Below are positions 35,672 through 46,233 of a stretch of DNA of 64,000 bases, piece by piece; within the stretch, counting starts at the first letter, position 1; the number at the start of each line of letters is the position of its first letter. The notes beneath the pieces are model-generated. The model saw only the letters and a list, made by a program, of their open reading frames with translations. It was not told where the DNA came from and searched no databases. Made by a program: the position numbers and the translations under genes. This DNA is from Hippophae tibetana (lineage: Eukaryota; Streptophyta; Magnoliopsida; Rosales; Elaeagnaceae). The DNA is taken from positions 16,359,501 to 16,423,500 of the forward strand of contig CM072801.1 in assembly GCA_037013495.1 (NCBI GenBank), read 5' to 3'.

Positions 35672-35746
35672 GGCCTCTTCATAACTCTCAAGTTCTCCCT
35701 CATCAGTGAAAGTTACATACTCATCTGAAGGATATGAGATAGAGGG

Positions 35747-36946
35747 TCATCTCACTCTATCACTTCTTCTCAGTGGAACAAGAGAAACCACAGGTGTTGG
35801 TACTGGATAATGAACATCATCATTTCTCTCATCTTCAGAACCAACTTCTATGAGAGCATCATCTTCATCAGATGGATAAACCTGATCTTCATCTCTAACT
35901 TGTCTTGGCACTGATGTTAGAGGAATTAATTCCAAATCTGATGAGTCTCCATTGGAATTAGGAACATCTTTCTTCATTTTGATAATATCTTCAATGGTCT
36001 CATCTTCAACAAATACAACATCATGACTCCTGACAAGTCTCTTTACAACCGGATCGTAAAATATATAGCCAAATTGATCTTGACCATAGCCAATAAAAAT
36101 GCACTGTCTTGTTTTGGCATCAAGTTTGGATCTCTCGTCCTTGGGGATATGAACAAATGCTTTGCAACCAAACACTCGCAAATCATCATAGGAAACATCT
36201 TTTCCTAACCACACTTTATCTGAAACATCTATCTTGAGAGGAGTATAGGGTGAAAGATTCAACACATGTGCAACTATGAGTATGGTTTTACCCCAAAAGG
36301 TTTTAGGAAACTTTACATGTGAGAGTAGACATCTAACTCTCTCCATCAAAGTTCTGTTCATCCTCTAAGCTAAGCCATTCAACTACGGTGTCTTTGGAGG
36401 TTTCATTTGATGCTGAAGACCATGCTTTTTGCAATAAGCATGGAAAGGTCCTGTGTATTCTCCACCATTGTCTATTCGGAGGCATTTTAGCTTCTTTCCA
36501 GTCTGTCTCTCAACTGAGGCATGAAATTCTTTGAAGATATCTAGCACCCAATCCTTTGTCTTTAAAAGATATACCCACGTCTTCCTTGAATGATCATCAA
36601 TGAAAGTCACAAAGTATTGAGCACTACCAAGTGACTTTGGCATTGGTCCACACAAATCTGAATGAATCAGATCTAAAATATTATTCATTTTGGAATGAGG
36701 GAAACTCTTGAAAGCAACTCTGTTTTACTTTCCTGCTAGGCAATGAACACATTTCTCCAAATGTACTTCATCCATTCCGGGTAGTATCTTCTTTTTGACT
36801 AAATTTTTCAAACTTTTTTCACCCATGTAACTGAGTCTCTTATGCCATAACTCAGCTGCATTATCTTTCTCTATGGCATTTATTGTGTCGGTGGAGAGCT
36901 TCACTTGCATTATATACAGAGTTGTATGCTTTTCACCTCTAGCCAC
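35747..36946 (-). pseudogene. Copia element 2 integrase
   Basis: The N-terminal zinc region is LWHKRLSYMGE...CVHCLAGK (the second His is replaced by Tyr). The core reads LIHSDLCGPM, then CLRIDNGGEYTGPFHAYCKK, with the third acidic residue lost at a frame break before MNRTLMERVR. The C-terminal part has IFIGYGQDQFGYIFYDP. The chain is split over three frames. Confidence 0.87.
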
Positions 36947-37018
36947 TACTAAGGAGCCTTTTGTAAGTTTCCATTTGTCATAAATGAAAGAGCTGCAATA
37001 TCCTTAATTTTGAAGTTT

Positions 37019-38113
37019 TCACACATAGATCAAATTTAGGTGTATATCTGGAATCTGCCTGACAACCTTCAAAACTATTCTGGTTATGTTCTCTATTTCC
37101 AAGCAAACATCTTCTTTCCCTACAACCTTTGACAAACCTTCATTTCCCATTCTAACAACACCAAAACTTCTAGGTGTGTATGATGAGAAAAATTCTCTAT
37201 GTGATGTAGTGTGAACTGTAACACCACTATCAATCACCCAGCTGGTCTCGTGTAATGCAAGATTGATAAAATTTTCATCATAAAACATATTGAACTCGTC
37301 TATGGTATTTGTTTGCTCATCATCACTGCGGTCATCTTTCTTCATTACTTTTCCTTTGTTCATTTCTTGTTCCTTCTTGAACACCCGACAAAATTTCTTA
37401 ATGTGACCCTTCCTCTTACAGTGATGGCATTCAACATTGTAAAATTTGTTTGATTTGGCTTTGCTCTTGCTTTTGGGTTTTTGTTCTTTATACAATCTTC
37501 TTCCTCTAGACTCTGTGATCAGGGATTGTGCTTCTAAATCTCTTTCCTTGTTTTGTTTCTCATATGAGAACAAGGCTTCTACAACAACTTCAAACTCCAT
37601 CTTGTCTTTTGCATAAGTCAGAGTTGTTATGATATGATTATATGATGAGGGTAGTGATGCCAACAATATCACAACTTTCTCTTCATCGCCAAAACTCACA
37701 TTAAATCTTGCTAAGTGAGAAAGCTTGCTGTTGAAATCGCTAACATGTTGCATCATGCTCACATTATCTTCCTTCCTTATCTGATATAGCTCCTTCCACA
37801 AATACAATTTATTGGCAAGGTTCTTTGACATGTACACGTTTTCTAGAGTCTCCTATGTTTCCTTAGCAGTCATGCAATTTTTTGATTCAATATTTTGTAA
37901 GACACTGTCTAAGAGATTTAGACGGATTGTACTAGCTACAATCTCATCTATTTCCTCCCACTGTTCCTCAGTGACGGTTGCTACCTTCTTTTCTTTTCCC
38001 AGTAACACTTTATGGACCTTCTGTTGAATAAGAATATCCTTCATCCTCTTTTGCCATAAAGAGAAATTACTATTGCAATTAAATTTCTCAATATGTACTT
38101 TTTGGCTTGACAT
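37019..38113 (-). pseudogene. Copia element 2 gag, zinc knuckle and protease
   Basis: Gag starts MSSQKVHIEKFNCNSNFSLW at 38113 and is interrupted by a stop near 37850. It continues KNLANKLYLWKELYQIRKED, then a knuckle CHHCKRKGHIKKFC. The protease follows with the catalytic Asp intact: SWVIDSGVTVHTT. Apart from the single stop at the gag junction, this half is nearly intact. Confidence 0.87.
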
Positions 38114-38225
38114 TTTTTTTCTTAATGTGTTTCTTTATCTGCAAATAAATACGCCCTAGACATAATAAAATCTTTTTTGATGTGACAGATCAATCTATGC
38201 TTATATTAAGAATTTTACTAGACCA

Positions 38226-38237
38226 GCTCTGATACCA
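38226..38237 (-). promoter_or_regulatory. Copia element 2 primer binding site
   Basis: On the minus strand it reads TGGTATCAGAGC, complementary to the 3' end of plant initiator tRNA-Met, two or three bases inside the 5' LTR. Confidence 0.9.
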
Positions 38238-38239
38238 GT

Positions 38240-38838
38240 TGTTGGGCACAACAGGTAAAAATAAAATAAATTCAACATAGTTGAATAATGATATCAGAAA
38301 TTTAACGTGGTTCACCCTTTAATTTGGGCTATGTTCATGGGACGAACTCCAAAAAATATTTCTTATACTAATGAAATTAATGGGTACAAAGTGAGAGGCA
38401 ATACAACAAATTGAGATAAACCAAAAATAGTGTCACACAAGTGTTTCTCAAACTCATTATTTTGTCACTCCCCTTTTAGAAAAATATCTCAATATTTTTC
38501 CAAGATATTTCTCACACTTTCTTACACACAACACTATTTTTCTTCAAAGGAAATTGTTCCTTTGGCTTTGCTTCTCTTCTTGTTTTTGGTGTGTTGATGT
38601 ATCTCTAAGGCAAAGACATTGCCTATTTATAGGCAAATTTTCTATCAATATTAGATGCATTTGTCAAATGTGGTTGCACCTACCATTTGTGGTTGCACCT
38701 AACATTTGTTGTTACACCTACCATTTATGGTTGCACCTACCATTTGTGATTGCACCTAACATTTTTGGTTGCACCTACCATTTATGGTTACACCTATCAT
38801 TTATGTTTTCTTTCTCTTCAATGTAGAAGGGACTTACA
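38240..38838 (-). repeat. 5' LTR of copia element 2
   Basis: Matches the 3' LTR with scattered substitutions. It keeps TATAAATAGG on the minus strand (about 38621-38631), inside the inverted repeat TTGCCTATTTATAGGCAA, a good TATA box for the element. About seven 19-bp units lie at 38660-38808. Confidence 0.92.
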
Positions 38839-39171
38839 GAAAGATACCAAAAACCTTATCTCATTGGACCAATCCAAGGAACCACCCAAATGACTTAGTT
38901 GTTGTCATATTATAAACCCTATTCTTCTTTTTCCAATTCCAAACCTAAGCAAAAATACAACAATAGTATATCTTACACTCATTCACAATTATACAACAAT
39001 ACATAAATCCACCCATCTCATTTATCATTGTTTGCATCACAAAATCTGCACCTACACTTGTTATAGTCTCATTCCTAGATAACCATTCACTCATAAACAC
39101 TTATTCACATACATCCTAAATTTTCTTACACTCTACCTCTAACCCTTTTCCATCTACAAAAAATACTCACC
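38839..39171 (+). other. Probable copia element 3 linker region
   Basis: It is threonine-, proline- and serine-rich when read in the + frame that leads into the copia RT relic, as in the linker between copia integrase and RT, but it is full of stops. Copia element 2 appears to have inserted in or next to this element. Confidence 0.35.
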
Positions 39172-40740
39172 ATATGGTCACTAGGTCTAGAGTTAGGACA
39201 TACAAACCAAAAGCTTATGCAACCCTTCAAATTGGTCTCTTTTTTAAAGAACCTAGCTCAACAAAGAAGGTATTGAATGACCCATTGTGGAAAGCATCAA
39301 TGAAACCTAAATTTGATCTCTCATGAAAAATAAAACATGGATTTTGGTACCTTATTCTAAGGATAGGAAAATTGTTGGAAATAAATGAAATTTTCAAATT
39401 AAAAGGCTTCAAGATGGATCATTCGATAAAAGAAAATCTAGAGTTGTTGCTAAAGGATACAACCAACATCCTGGACTTGATTTTACAGAAACTTTTAAAA
39501 TAGTGTTAAAATAGGTAACAATTCGAGTAATCCTTACTCTTGCATTGACAAACAAAAGGAAATGTCATCAACTAGACATAAACAATGCTTTCTTGAATGG
39601 AGTTCTTCATGATGAGATTTATATGAAACAATCACAAGGTTTTAAAGATCCATAATTTTCACACTATGTGTATAAACTAAAAAAATCCATTTATGGCTTA
39701 AAACAGGCTCCACGACCTGGTTTGATATCCTCTCAATGGTATTACTAAAATTGGGTTTTGCTATGTCTAAAGATGATTCATCTTTATTTATTAGAATTAC
39801 TACTCAATCTACCACATATCTTGTTTATATGGATGATATCTTCCTAACATAAAGCAATGATGATAAGATTCAAGCTCTCATACAAACACTACATTCACAA
39901 TTTTCTCTCAAGTATCTTGGTCTTCTAAGCTACTTCTTAGGCATAGAAGTTTTTGGATTGCCTAATGGTGATATTATAATGAATCAAGGAAAGTATATTA
40001 AGGAACTTATTGCCAAGACAAATATTGAACAATCAAAATAAAGCTCTACACCCACGACCATTTTTTATACTCTCTTAACTCATGTTGGAGAATTATTTGA
40101 TTATCCTATCTATTATAGAAGTGTTTTGGGTTCTCTCCAATATATAATCAACACAAGACATGATCTTACATATGTTGTAAAAAAAGTTTGTCAATTCATG
40201 TCAAGACCTTTAATTACTCATTTGTTTGTAGTAAAAAGAATCCTAAGATATCTCAAAGTACAGTACATTATGGCTTAGCGTTTCAACTAGCTTCCCAAGT
40301 TCAATTGCATGGCTTTGTAGATGTTGATTGGGGTTCAAATCTAGATGGTAGATGTTCTACCTCTTTGCATTGCCATCTTCTTGGTTCAAATCCAATAATG
40401 TGGTCTTTTAGAAAACTGTGTCTTGATCATGTACAGAAATAGAATATCATGCATTAGCTTATACAACCTCTGGAATAGTATGGTTATACTTGTTGCTTAC
40501 TAAATTAAAGATTGTTTTACCCAATCCTCCAATAATTAGGCGTGACAACCTTAGTATTATATCATTGGCTACAAATCTAGTTTTGCACTCACGCACTAAA
40601 CATGTGAAACTTGACTTGCACTTTGTACGTGAATGGTGCAACATATTCCTAGCACATATCAACTAGCCAATATCTTTACAAAGCTCTTATCAATTCAACA
40701 ATTCTTATTTCATAGAAGATATAAACAATTAGGTATTTGA
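39172..40740 (+). pseudogene. Copia element 3: RT and RNase H relic, plus strand
   Basis: The plus strand carries HHMVTRSRVRTYKPKAYATL (the MVTRSR linker motif), RLQDGSFDKRKSRVVAKGYN, LDINNAFLNGVLHDEIYMKQ, KSIYGLKQAPR, and near the end QYIINTRHDLTYVV and ANIFTKLLSIQQFLF. Many stops and frameshifts interrupt it, and the YVDD box is changed to a YMDD-like reading (VYMDDIF). Gag, protease and integrase are missing, so it is 5'-truncated or was cut by the insertion of copia element 2. Confidence 0.85.
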
Positions 40741-40950
40741 CAATAAGAATGGTGATGGTGATGGTGATAATGGTAAGTGCATACTAACAATGGCAACAAA
40801 AAGTAAGCAAATGCAAGTGAATAAAGAAAATAGAAATGAAAACACAAGTGAGCAAAGGAAAAAAGAAACAAAAATAAGTTAGAACCTATATACCTTGTGC
40901 TTGTGAATCAAGATACATCATAATTTACTTGTTCTCCATGCACAAGTAAA

Positions 40951-41180
40951 TTTGATTATTCTTCAAGCACAATTGTATTTATTTAAATATTATACCTAGT
41001 TTTATTTATTCTTCAAACACAAATATTTTATTTAAATATTATATTTAGTTTTATTTATTCTTCAAGTACAAATATTTTATTTAAATATTATACTTAATTT
41101 TATTTATCTTTTAAACACAAATATATTTATTTAAATATTATACTTAGTTTTACTTATTTTTTTTCAAGTAAAAGTATTTT
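40951..41180. repeat. Minisatellite, 49-50 bp unit, about 4.5 copies
   Basis: The unit is ttatttattcttcaagtaca followed by aatattttatttaaatattatacttagtt. Copies start at about 40951, 41001, 41051 and 41100, with a partial fifth. It lies just past the RNase H end of copia element 3 and may be part of its 3' LTR. Confidence 0.75.
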
Positions 41181-43098
41181 ATTATATTTACGTACTTTAT
41201 TATATCTATAAATAAATATAAGTTGTAATCGAAATAGTGTGTATAATAAAATATGAATTATAAGAGAATTTTTTACCGAGTACTCTTATTATTCACTATA
41301 TGTTCCTTGCGATATTTTTTGTATACTTAATTTGCCTTTTATTTTTTTAGTTTTTTTTTTCTCTTCATTCTTGTTAATTTGTGAAGTTTAATAAATAGTT
41401 ACCAAAATTTCCCTCCTGTTTTGCATGCTTTTCAGTTTGGAAAAAAATGACAGTCCTGTTTTGCTTTAAGGAATATCAAATATGACGGTTAGCTGTATAA
41501 GATAACGACTTGATTCAACCATTCTACTTAATGTATTTCATTGTCAGTTTCATCAAATAATTTTTTACAAATAAAGCGATTTGTCATTTCTATTCCCACT
41601 TATTATATTTTCGCCATCCTTGTCCACATATATGCTGATTCTTGATAGAAAATGTGGACTCATAAATTAATTCTCTCTATTATATATGTCTTTCTTTTCT
41701 TTTCTTTTCGTTTCTTTTCTTTTCTTTTTGTTTTCCCACTTTTGAAGAATAATATTTTCGTTTTTTATATTTTTATTAAAACAATAATTACAGATGTGGC
41801 GTAAACAAGTGATTTTAAGACGCACGAGAAATGTTTATCCAACATGCAATGAGCAATAATAATATCATTTTCTTAACTTTAATGTCAAACAGGGATAGCT
41901 AAAAATAATATATAGAGAGAATATTATGAGTAAATTTAATAATAAAAATGAATAATTTTAACACTATTTAAATAATTATAGTAAAATTTATAAATATTTC
42001 AATCGAAATATTATAAAATAATTTAGAAAAAATAATTATTGATATTTCAAAAATTTATGAATTTCAATGTTTTTGAAATTACACCACAAGTATAAACTAT
42101 CGTATAAAAAAATTATGTATAAATTACACCACAAGTATAAAAAAAATAACATAAATTATAATAAATATATAAAAAAATCAAATAAGTGAAAAAAATAGAT
42201 AAAATTAATATTATATGGAATAAATAAAAATAAAAATTATATAATTATATGTGGTGTTATACAGAATGGTTATGCGAGACTAACTCTTTTATTAATTGGT
42301 TAAGAAAACTAACCTAGTCAAATTTAAGAAAACAAAAATTAAATTTTTAAAACTTGTAATCACAAAATAACACTCTTTTATATCTAGTACATATATTTTT
42401 ACTATTAAAAAAATCTATTTTATCATTTCACATTAAACATCGTCCAATTAGATGTGTTCAAGTTAAACTATCGTTATTTAAACTCATTTAATGTTGAATT
42501 CCATCTAATTGAAGCCGTTTAATATTATTGGAGTATTTTTTTTTTATTATATATAAGTTTTAGGTGTTATTTGATGTAATATTTTTAGAATTTATAAAAA
42601 GATGTTAAACATTTATCGTTTTATTAGAATTTAATTAGTAAAAATTGTATAATAATAAAGTAAAAGTAGAAAATATATAATATAAATGAATACGTAGTAT
42701 AACAAAAAAAATCAAATAAAAAATCAAATAATAGATTTAAAAAGAATCATTGTTATGTATTTTTATAAAATAAAAATATATATTTATAAATACAATAAAT
42801 AAAAATATTTTCTAAAAAAATCGAAGGGGCTTATCTCTCCTCTCATTTGAATGTGGCTTCGTGTATGATGGAATTTAAAAGTAATAGCCAGAAGGGAGCT
42901 CGTCAAATCTTGACATTGTTTAAAACTTTAATAAATACATCTTAATATATTTTGCTACATAAATGAAATGGCGTATGAATAGATGGACGCTGCATATTAT
43001 AGAGTGGATATTTTAATAATAGATTATATATAATGGATTTGGTATTAAAATAAATATAAATTATATATGTATTTATTATTGATTCAATATATAATTGA
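41181..43098. other. AT-rich DNA, no genes recognised
   Basis: Contains a (TTTTC)n run at about 41690-41730 and many A/T runs. No coding or structural RNA signal was recognised before the gypsy RT relic. Confidence 0.45.
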
Positions 43099-43189
43099 GT
43101 GAATAAATTTATTATTATTTTTCCTTTTATCAAAATTCATCAAACGACACATATGGTTAAAATGTTCAAAATTTCACATTATGCAACAC

Positions 43190-43960
43190 TATTATTAATT
43201 TTGTTGACTATGCAACGTCTCATTAACAAAATGTTTGAAAAACAACTACGGAAGAATTTGGAAACATATGTAGATGACATGGTTGTGAAATCAACTTAAC
43301 CTTTAAATCACATCAAGGATCTACAGGAGATATACTAAGTAATTCGAAGGTATAGCATGAGACTTAATCCTAAAAATGTATCTTTGGTGTTGTTGTAGGA
43401 AAATTTCTAGGGTACCTCGTGTTAGCTAGGGGAATTGAGACCAATCTAGACAAGATACAAGTACTGATATTTACTAAGTAATTCGAAGGTATAGCATGAG
43501 ACTTAATCCTAAAAATGTATCTTTGGTGTTGTTGTAGGAAAATTTCTAGGGTACCTCGTGTTAGCTAGGGGAATTGAGACCAATCTAGACAAGATACAAG
43601 TACTGGTGAACATAAAGCCATCCGCTAGCCTCAAGGGAATTAAACAGCAGAATGGAAGAATAGTGGCGTTGAATAAATTCATCTCTAAATGCACTGATAA
43701 GTGTGTTCCATTCTTCAAAATGTTGGAAAAAACACGATTGTCTTTTGGGACGAGGATTTCGATGTAGCCTTTGAAGGAATCAAGAAGTACCTGAGCAACC
43801 CCCATCTTAGTCAGCCCCTTACCAAGAGATATTCTTTAGCTATATTTAGTTGTGACACCCCAAACATGCATCATCATGCTCTTAGCCTAAAGGGACCAAA
43901 TTCAGCACCATATCTACAACGTCATCCAACTTCTAACGGAAGCCCAAAGTAGATGTCCTA
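43190..43960 (+). pseudogene. Gypsy RT C-terminal half
   Basis: MQRLINKMFEKQLRKNLETY leads into YVDDMVVKS. After a 139-bp duplication comes GKFLGYLVLARGIETNLDKI, then GRIVALNKFISKCTDKCVPF. These match plant gypsy RT palm/thumb and connection sequences. Stops and the duplication break the frame. Confidence 0.85.
43334..43605. repeat. Perfect tandem duplication, period 139 bp, inside gypsy RT
   Basis: The 133 bp from 'actaagtaattcgaaggtat' to 'gatacaagtactg' occur at 43334-43466 and again at 43473-43605 with no difference that I can see, separated by six bases. It is far younger than the surrounding decayed element, or is an assembly artefact. Confidence 0.9.
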
Positions 43961-44271
43961 CCATTGATAAATTGGCCTTTGCTCTGAAGATTAGTGCATA
44001 AAAGCTCAGGCATTACTTCATCTTACACACAATCGTGGTACTCACCTTACACCCTCTTAAAAGTGTACTAACAAGACCAGATGTTATAGGGAGATTAGCC
44101 AAGATATCCATAGAAGTGGGAGAGTATGATATTAAATACATGGCTAGAACAGTCATTAGAGGGTAGGCTATGGCCGAGTTTGTGGCTGAATTTAGCAATA
44201 GGCTTGAGGTCATCATCAAGATAGAGCAAGAGAATGTGTGTAGGATAGACCAAAGGGAAGTCCTAATCTGA

Positions 44272-45333
44272 CAGGTATTTATGGATGGAGCGCATAATCT
44301 CAATGGTGCAAGACTAGAGGTGGTCATGGTTGATCACGATAACAACTGATTTGAGTATGCAATCAGAATTCCCAGAAACTAATAATGAAAGATCGGGTAT
44401 GTGGATGCTCCCTCTATCACATGGTTCACCCCAATCTTTAATTTCCTAGAAAATGGAGACCTATTAGAAGATCACAAGGCCACGAAAGAAGTCGAGGCCA
44501 AGGTAGGCCGGTAAATGATCAAAGTAGGTAAACTATATCAAAAAATTCCACTTTGTTCTGGCCTCTTGTGTATAGCCAATGAGGGATTTAAAAGGTTAAT
44601 GTTTGAAGCACATGAGGGAGACTGTGATTCACACTCAAGAGGTAGGAAGTTATCACAATGGATTATGAGACAAGGTTGTTATTGGCCCACTATGTTGTGA
44701 GACTGCACCAAATACACTTAAAAATGTGATAAATGCCAAAAGGTTTTCCCCGTTGTCACACACACTTTTGAATACCATGGTAAGGATGGTGAGTCCTTGT
44801 ACCTTCTAAAAATGGGGGCTTGACATAGTAGGACCCTACCCTTAGGTACGTGCCAAAAGAAAATTTTCCTTGTGGCCGATGATTACTTTTCAAAATGGAT
44901 CAAAGCGGGGCCCTTGGGAAGAATACGAGAGGAAGAAATGATTCGATTCATATATAAGTCCATAATTTTTCGTTTTAGCCTACCTAGGGAACTCGTCATA
45001 GATAATAGGAGACAATTCACTGGCCGTAACATCAAAGCATTCACCCTCAAATACAATATTAAGATGTGTCATTCAACGTCATACTATCCCTAAGCTAATG
45101 GTCAAGCAGAGTCTTCCAACAAGATAATTATCAACCTATTGAAGAAGAGGTTAGAAAGCACAAAGGGAAAATGGGTAAAGGAGCTGCCTGGTACATTATG
45201 GGCTGTTAGGATAAGCCCCCGAGAGAGCACCAATAAGACCCCATTTTCCCTGGTCTACGGAACCGAAGTGGTTATACAAATCAAGGTCATAATTTACATT
45301 ACCAGATCAGTTCTAATAGAGGAACAAAACTAG
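44272..45333 (+). pseudogene. Gypsy RNase H trace and integrase
   Basis: FMDGAHNLNGA near 44280 fits the RNase H start. Integrase follows: a His/Cys zinc region (AHEGDCDSHSRG...KCDKCQ), the core first Asp in FLVADDYFSKWI, the second in LVIDNRRQFTGRN (the usual DNG is DNR), and the third, Glu, in ANGQAESSNK. Then come KGKWVKELPGTLWAVR and TPFSLVYGTEVV. Three or four stops interrupt it. Confidence 0.87.
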
Positions 45334-45654
45334 GTAAGAAGAACAACTGAATTGAATCTAGCATAGGAGAAAATGGATGAAGCTTTAAGGGTGGTCGAGC
45401 AAAAAAAAAGAAATATCAGATTATTCCAACAAAATTGTGCCCTTCTAAACATTTTCCAAAGGTGATTAGGTTCTCAATTGGGTCTTCCCCAACAAAAAGG
45501 AATGGATGGTCGATAAAATGGGTGCCAATTGGAAATGACCTTATCAAATAATCGAAACAACACCAAGAATGGCCTACATATTGAAAAAAAATTTGAAGGC
45601 ATTAAGGAGAGCACTAGTTGGAATGCTAGATACTTGAAAAGATACCACTTTTAA

Positions 45655-46015
45655 ATGTACAATGGTAGAGTTGTCCACATTGGTTAAGAACCAGGTCAGT
45701 GCATTGAGATTGAAGGGGAAGATGAGCACCTCGGTCAGGAACCAGGTAAAGTTTTCTCTCCAATTTGAGCCACATGTTTATCACCTCAGTTAAGAACCAA
45801 GTAGAGTGCCCTGACACTCGAAAAGGTCACGAGTTGTCCATCTTAGGTAGGAACATTGAAGGGGGAGCTGAACACCTAGGTCAGGAACCAGATAAGCCAT
45901 CATCTCTCACCAATTTATGCCACGAGACTGATCACTTCGATTAGGAACCATATAGAATTCCCTAACAAGAGTAAAGGTCGAGCTGACCATTTCGATCAAA
46001 AACTAGGTCATGTCA
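45655..46015 (+). repeat. ~165-bp tandem repeats after gypsy pol
   Basis: A unit containing gttgtccac..ggttaagaacc, gagcacctcggtcaggaacca, ctctccaatttgagccac and cacctcagttaagaacca repeats a little over twice with divergence. Such repeats between pol and the 3' LTR are typical of Tat-lineage elements. Confidence 0.65.
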
Positions 46016-46233
46016 CACTAACACACACACACATATATATATACAATCACACAACGTTCGAGCATTACAAATACTTTCCATAAAGAAAACTTTCATTATT
46101 TGATATTACAAATCTTTTGAAAAGGTTATTAATACACACCTCGCCCCCTTAAGAATTAATAACTCTTTAAAAGTTTGGACACACTTTTAGTGTATATATC
46201 ATCAGTTTCTTCCACTATAGGCAAAAGCTCGAC

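Larger units (their letters stand above)
33540..38838 (-). mobile_element. Full-length Ty1/copia retrotransposon, minus strand
   Basis: Both LTRs (577 and 599 bp), PBS, gag, protease, integrase, RT, RNase H and purine tract are present in copia order on the minus strand. The LTR ends are TGTAAGTCCC...AACA in element orientation. Flanks GAAAA (33535-33539) and GAAAG (38839-38843) look like a target duplication with one change. The reading frame is broken in several places, so the copy is dead. Confidence 0.92.
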
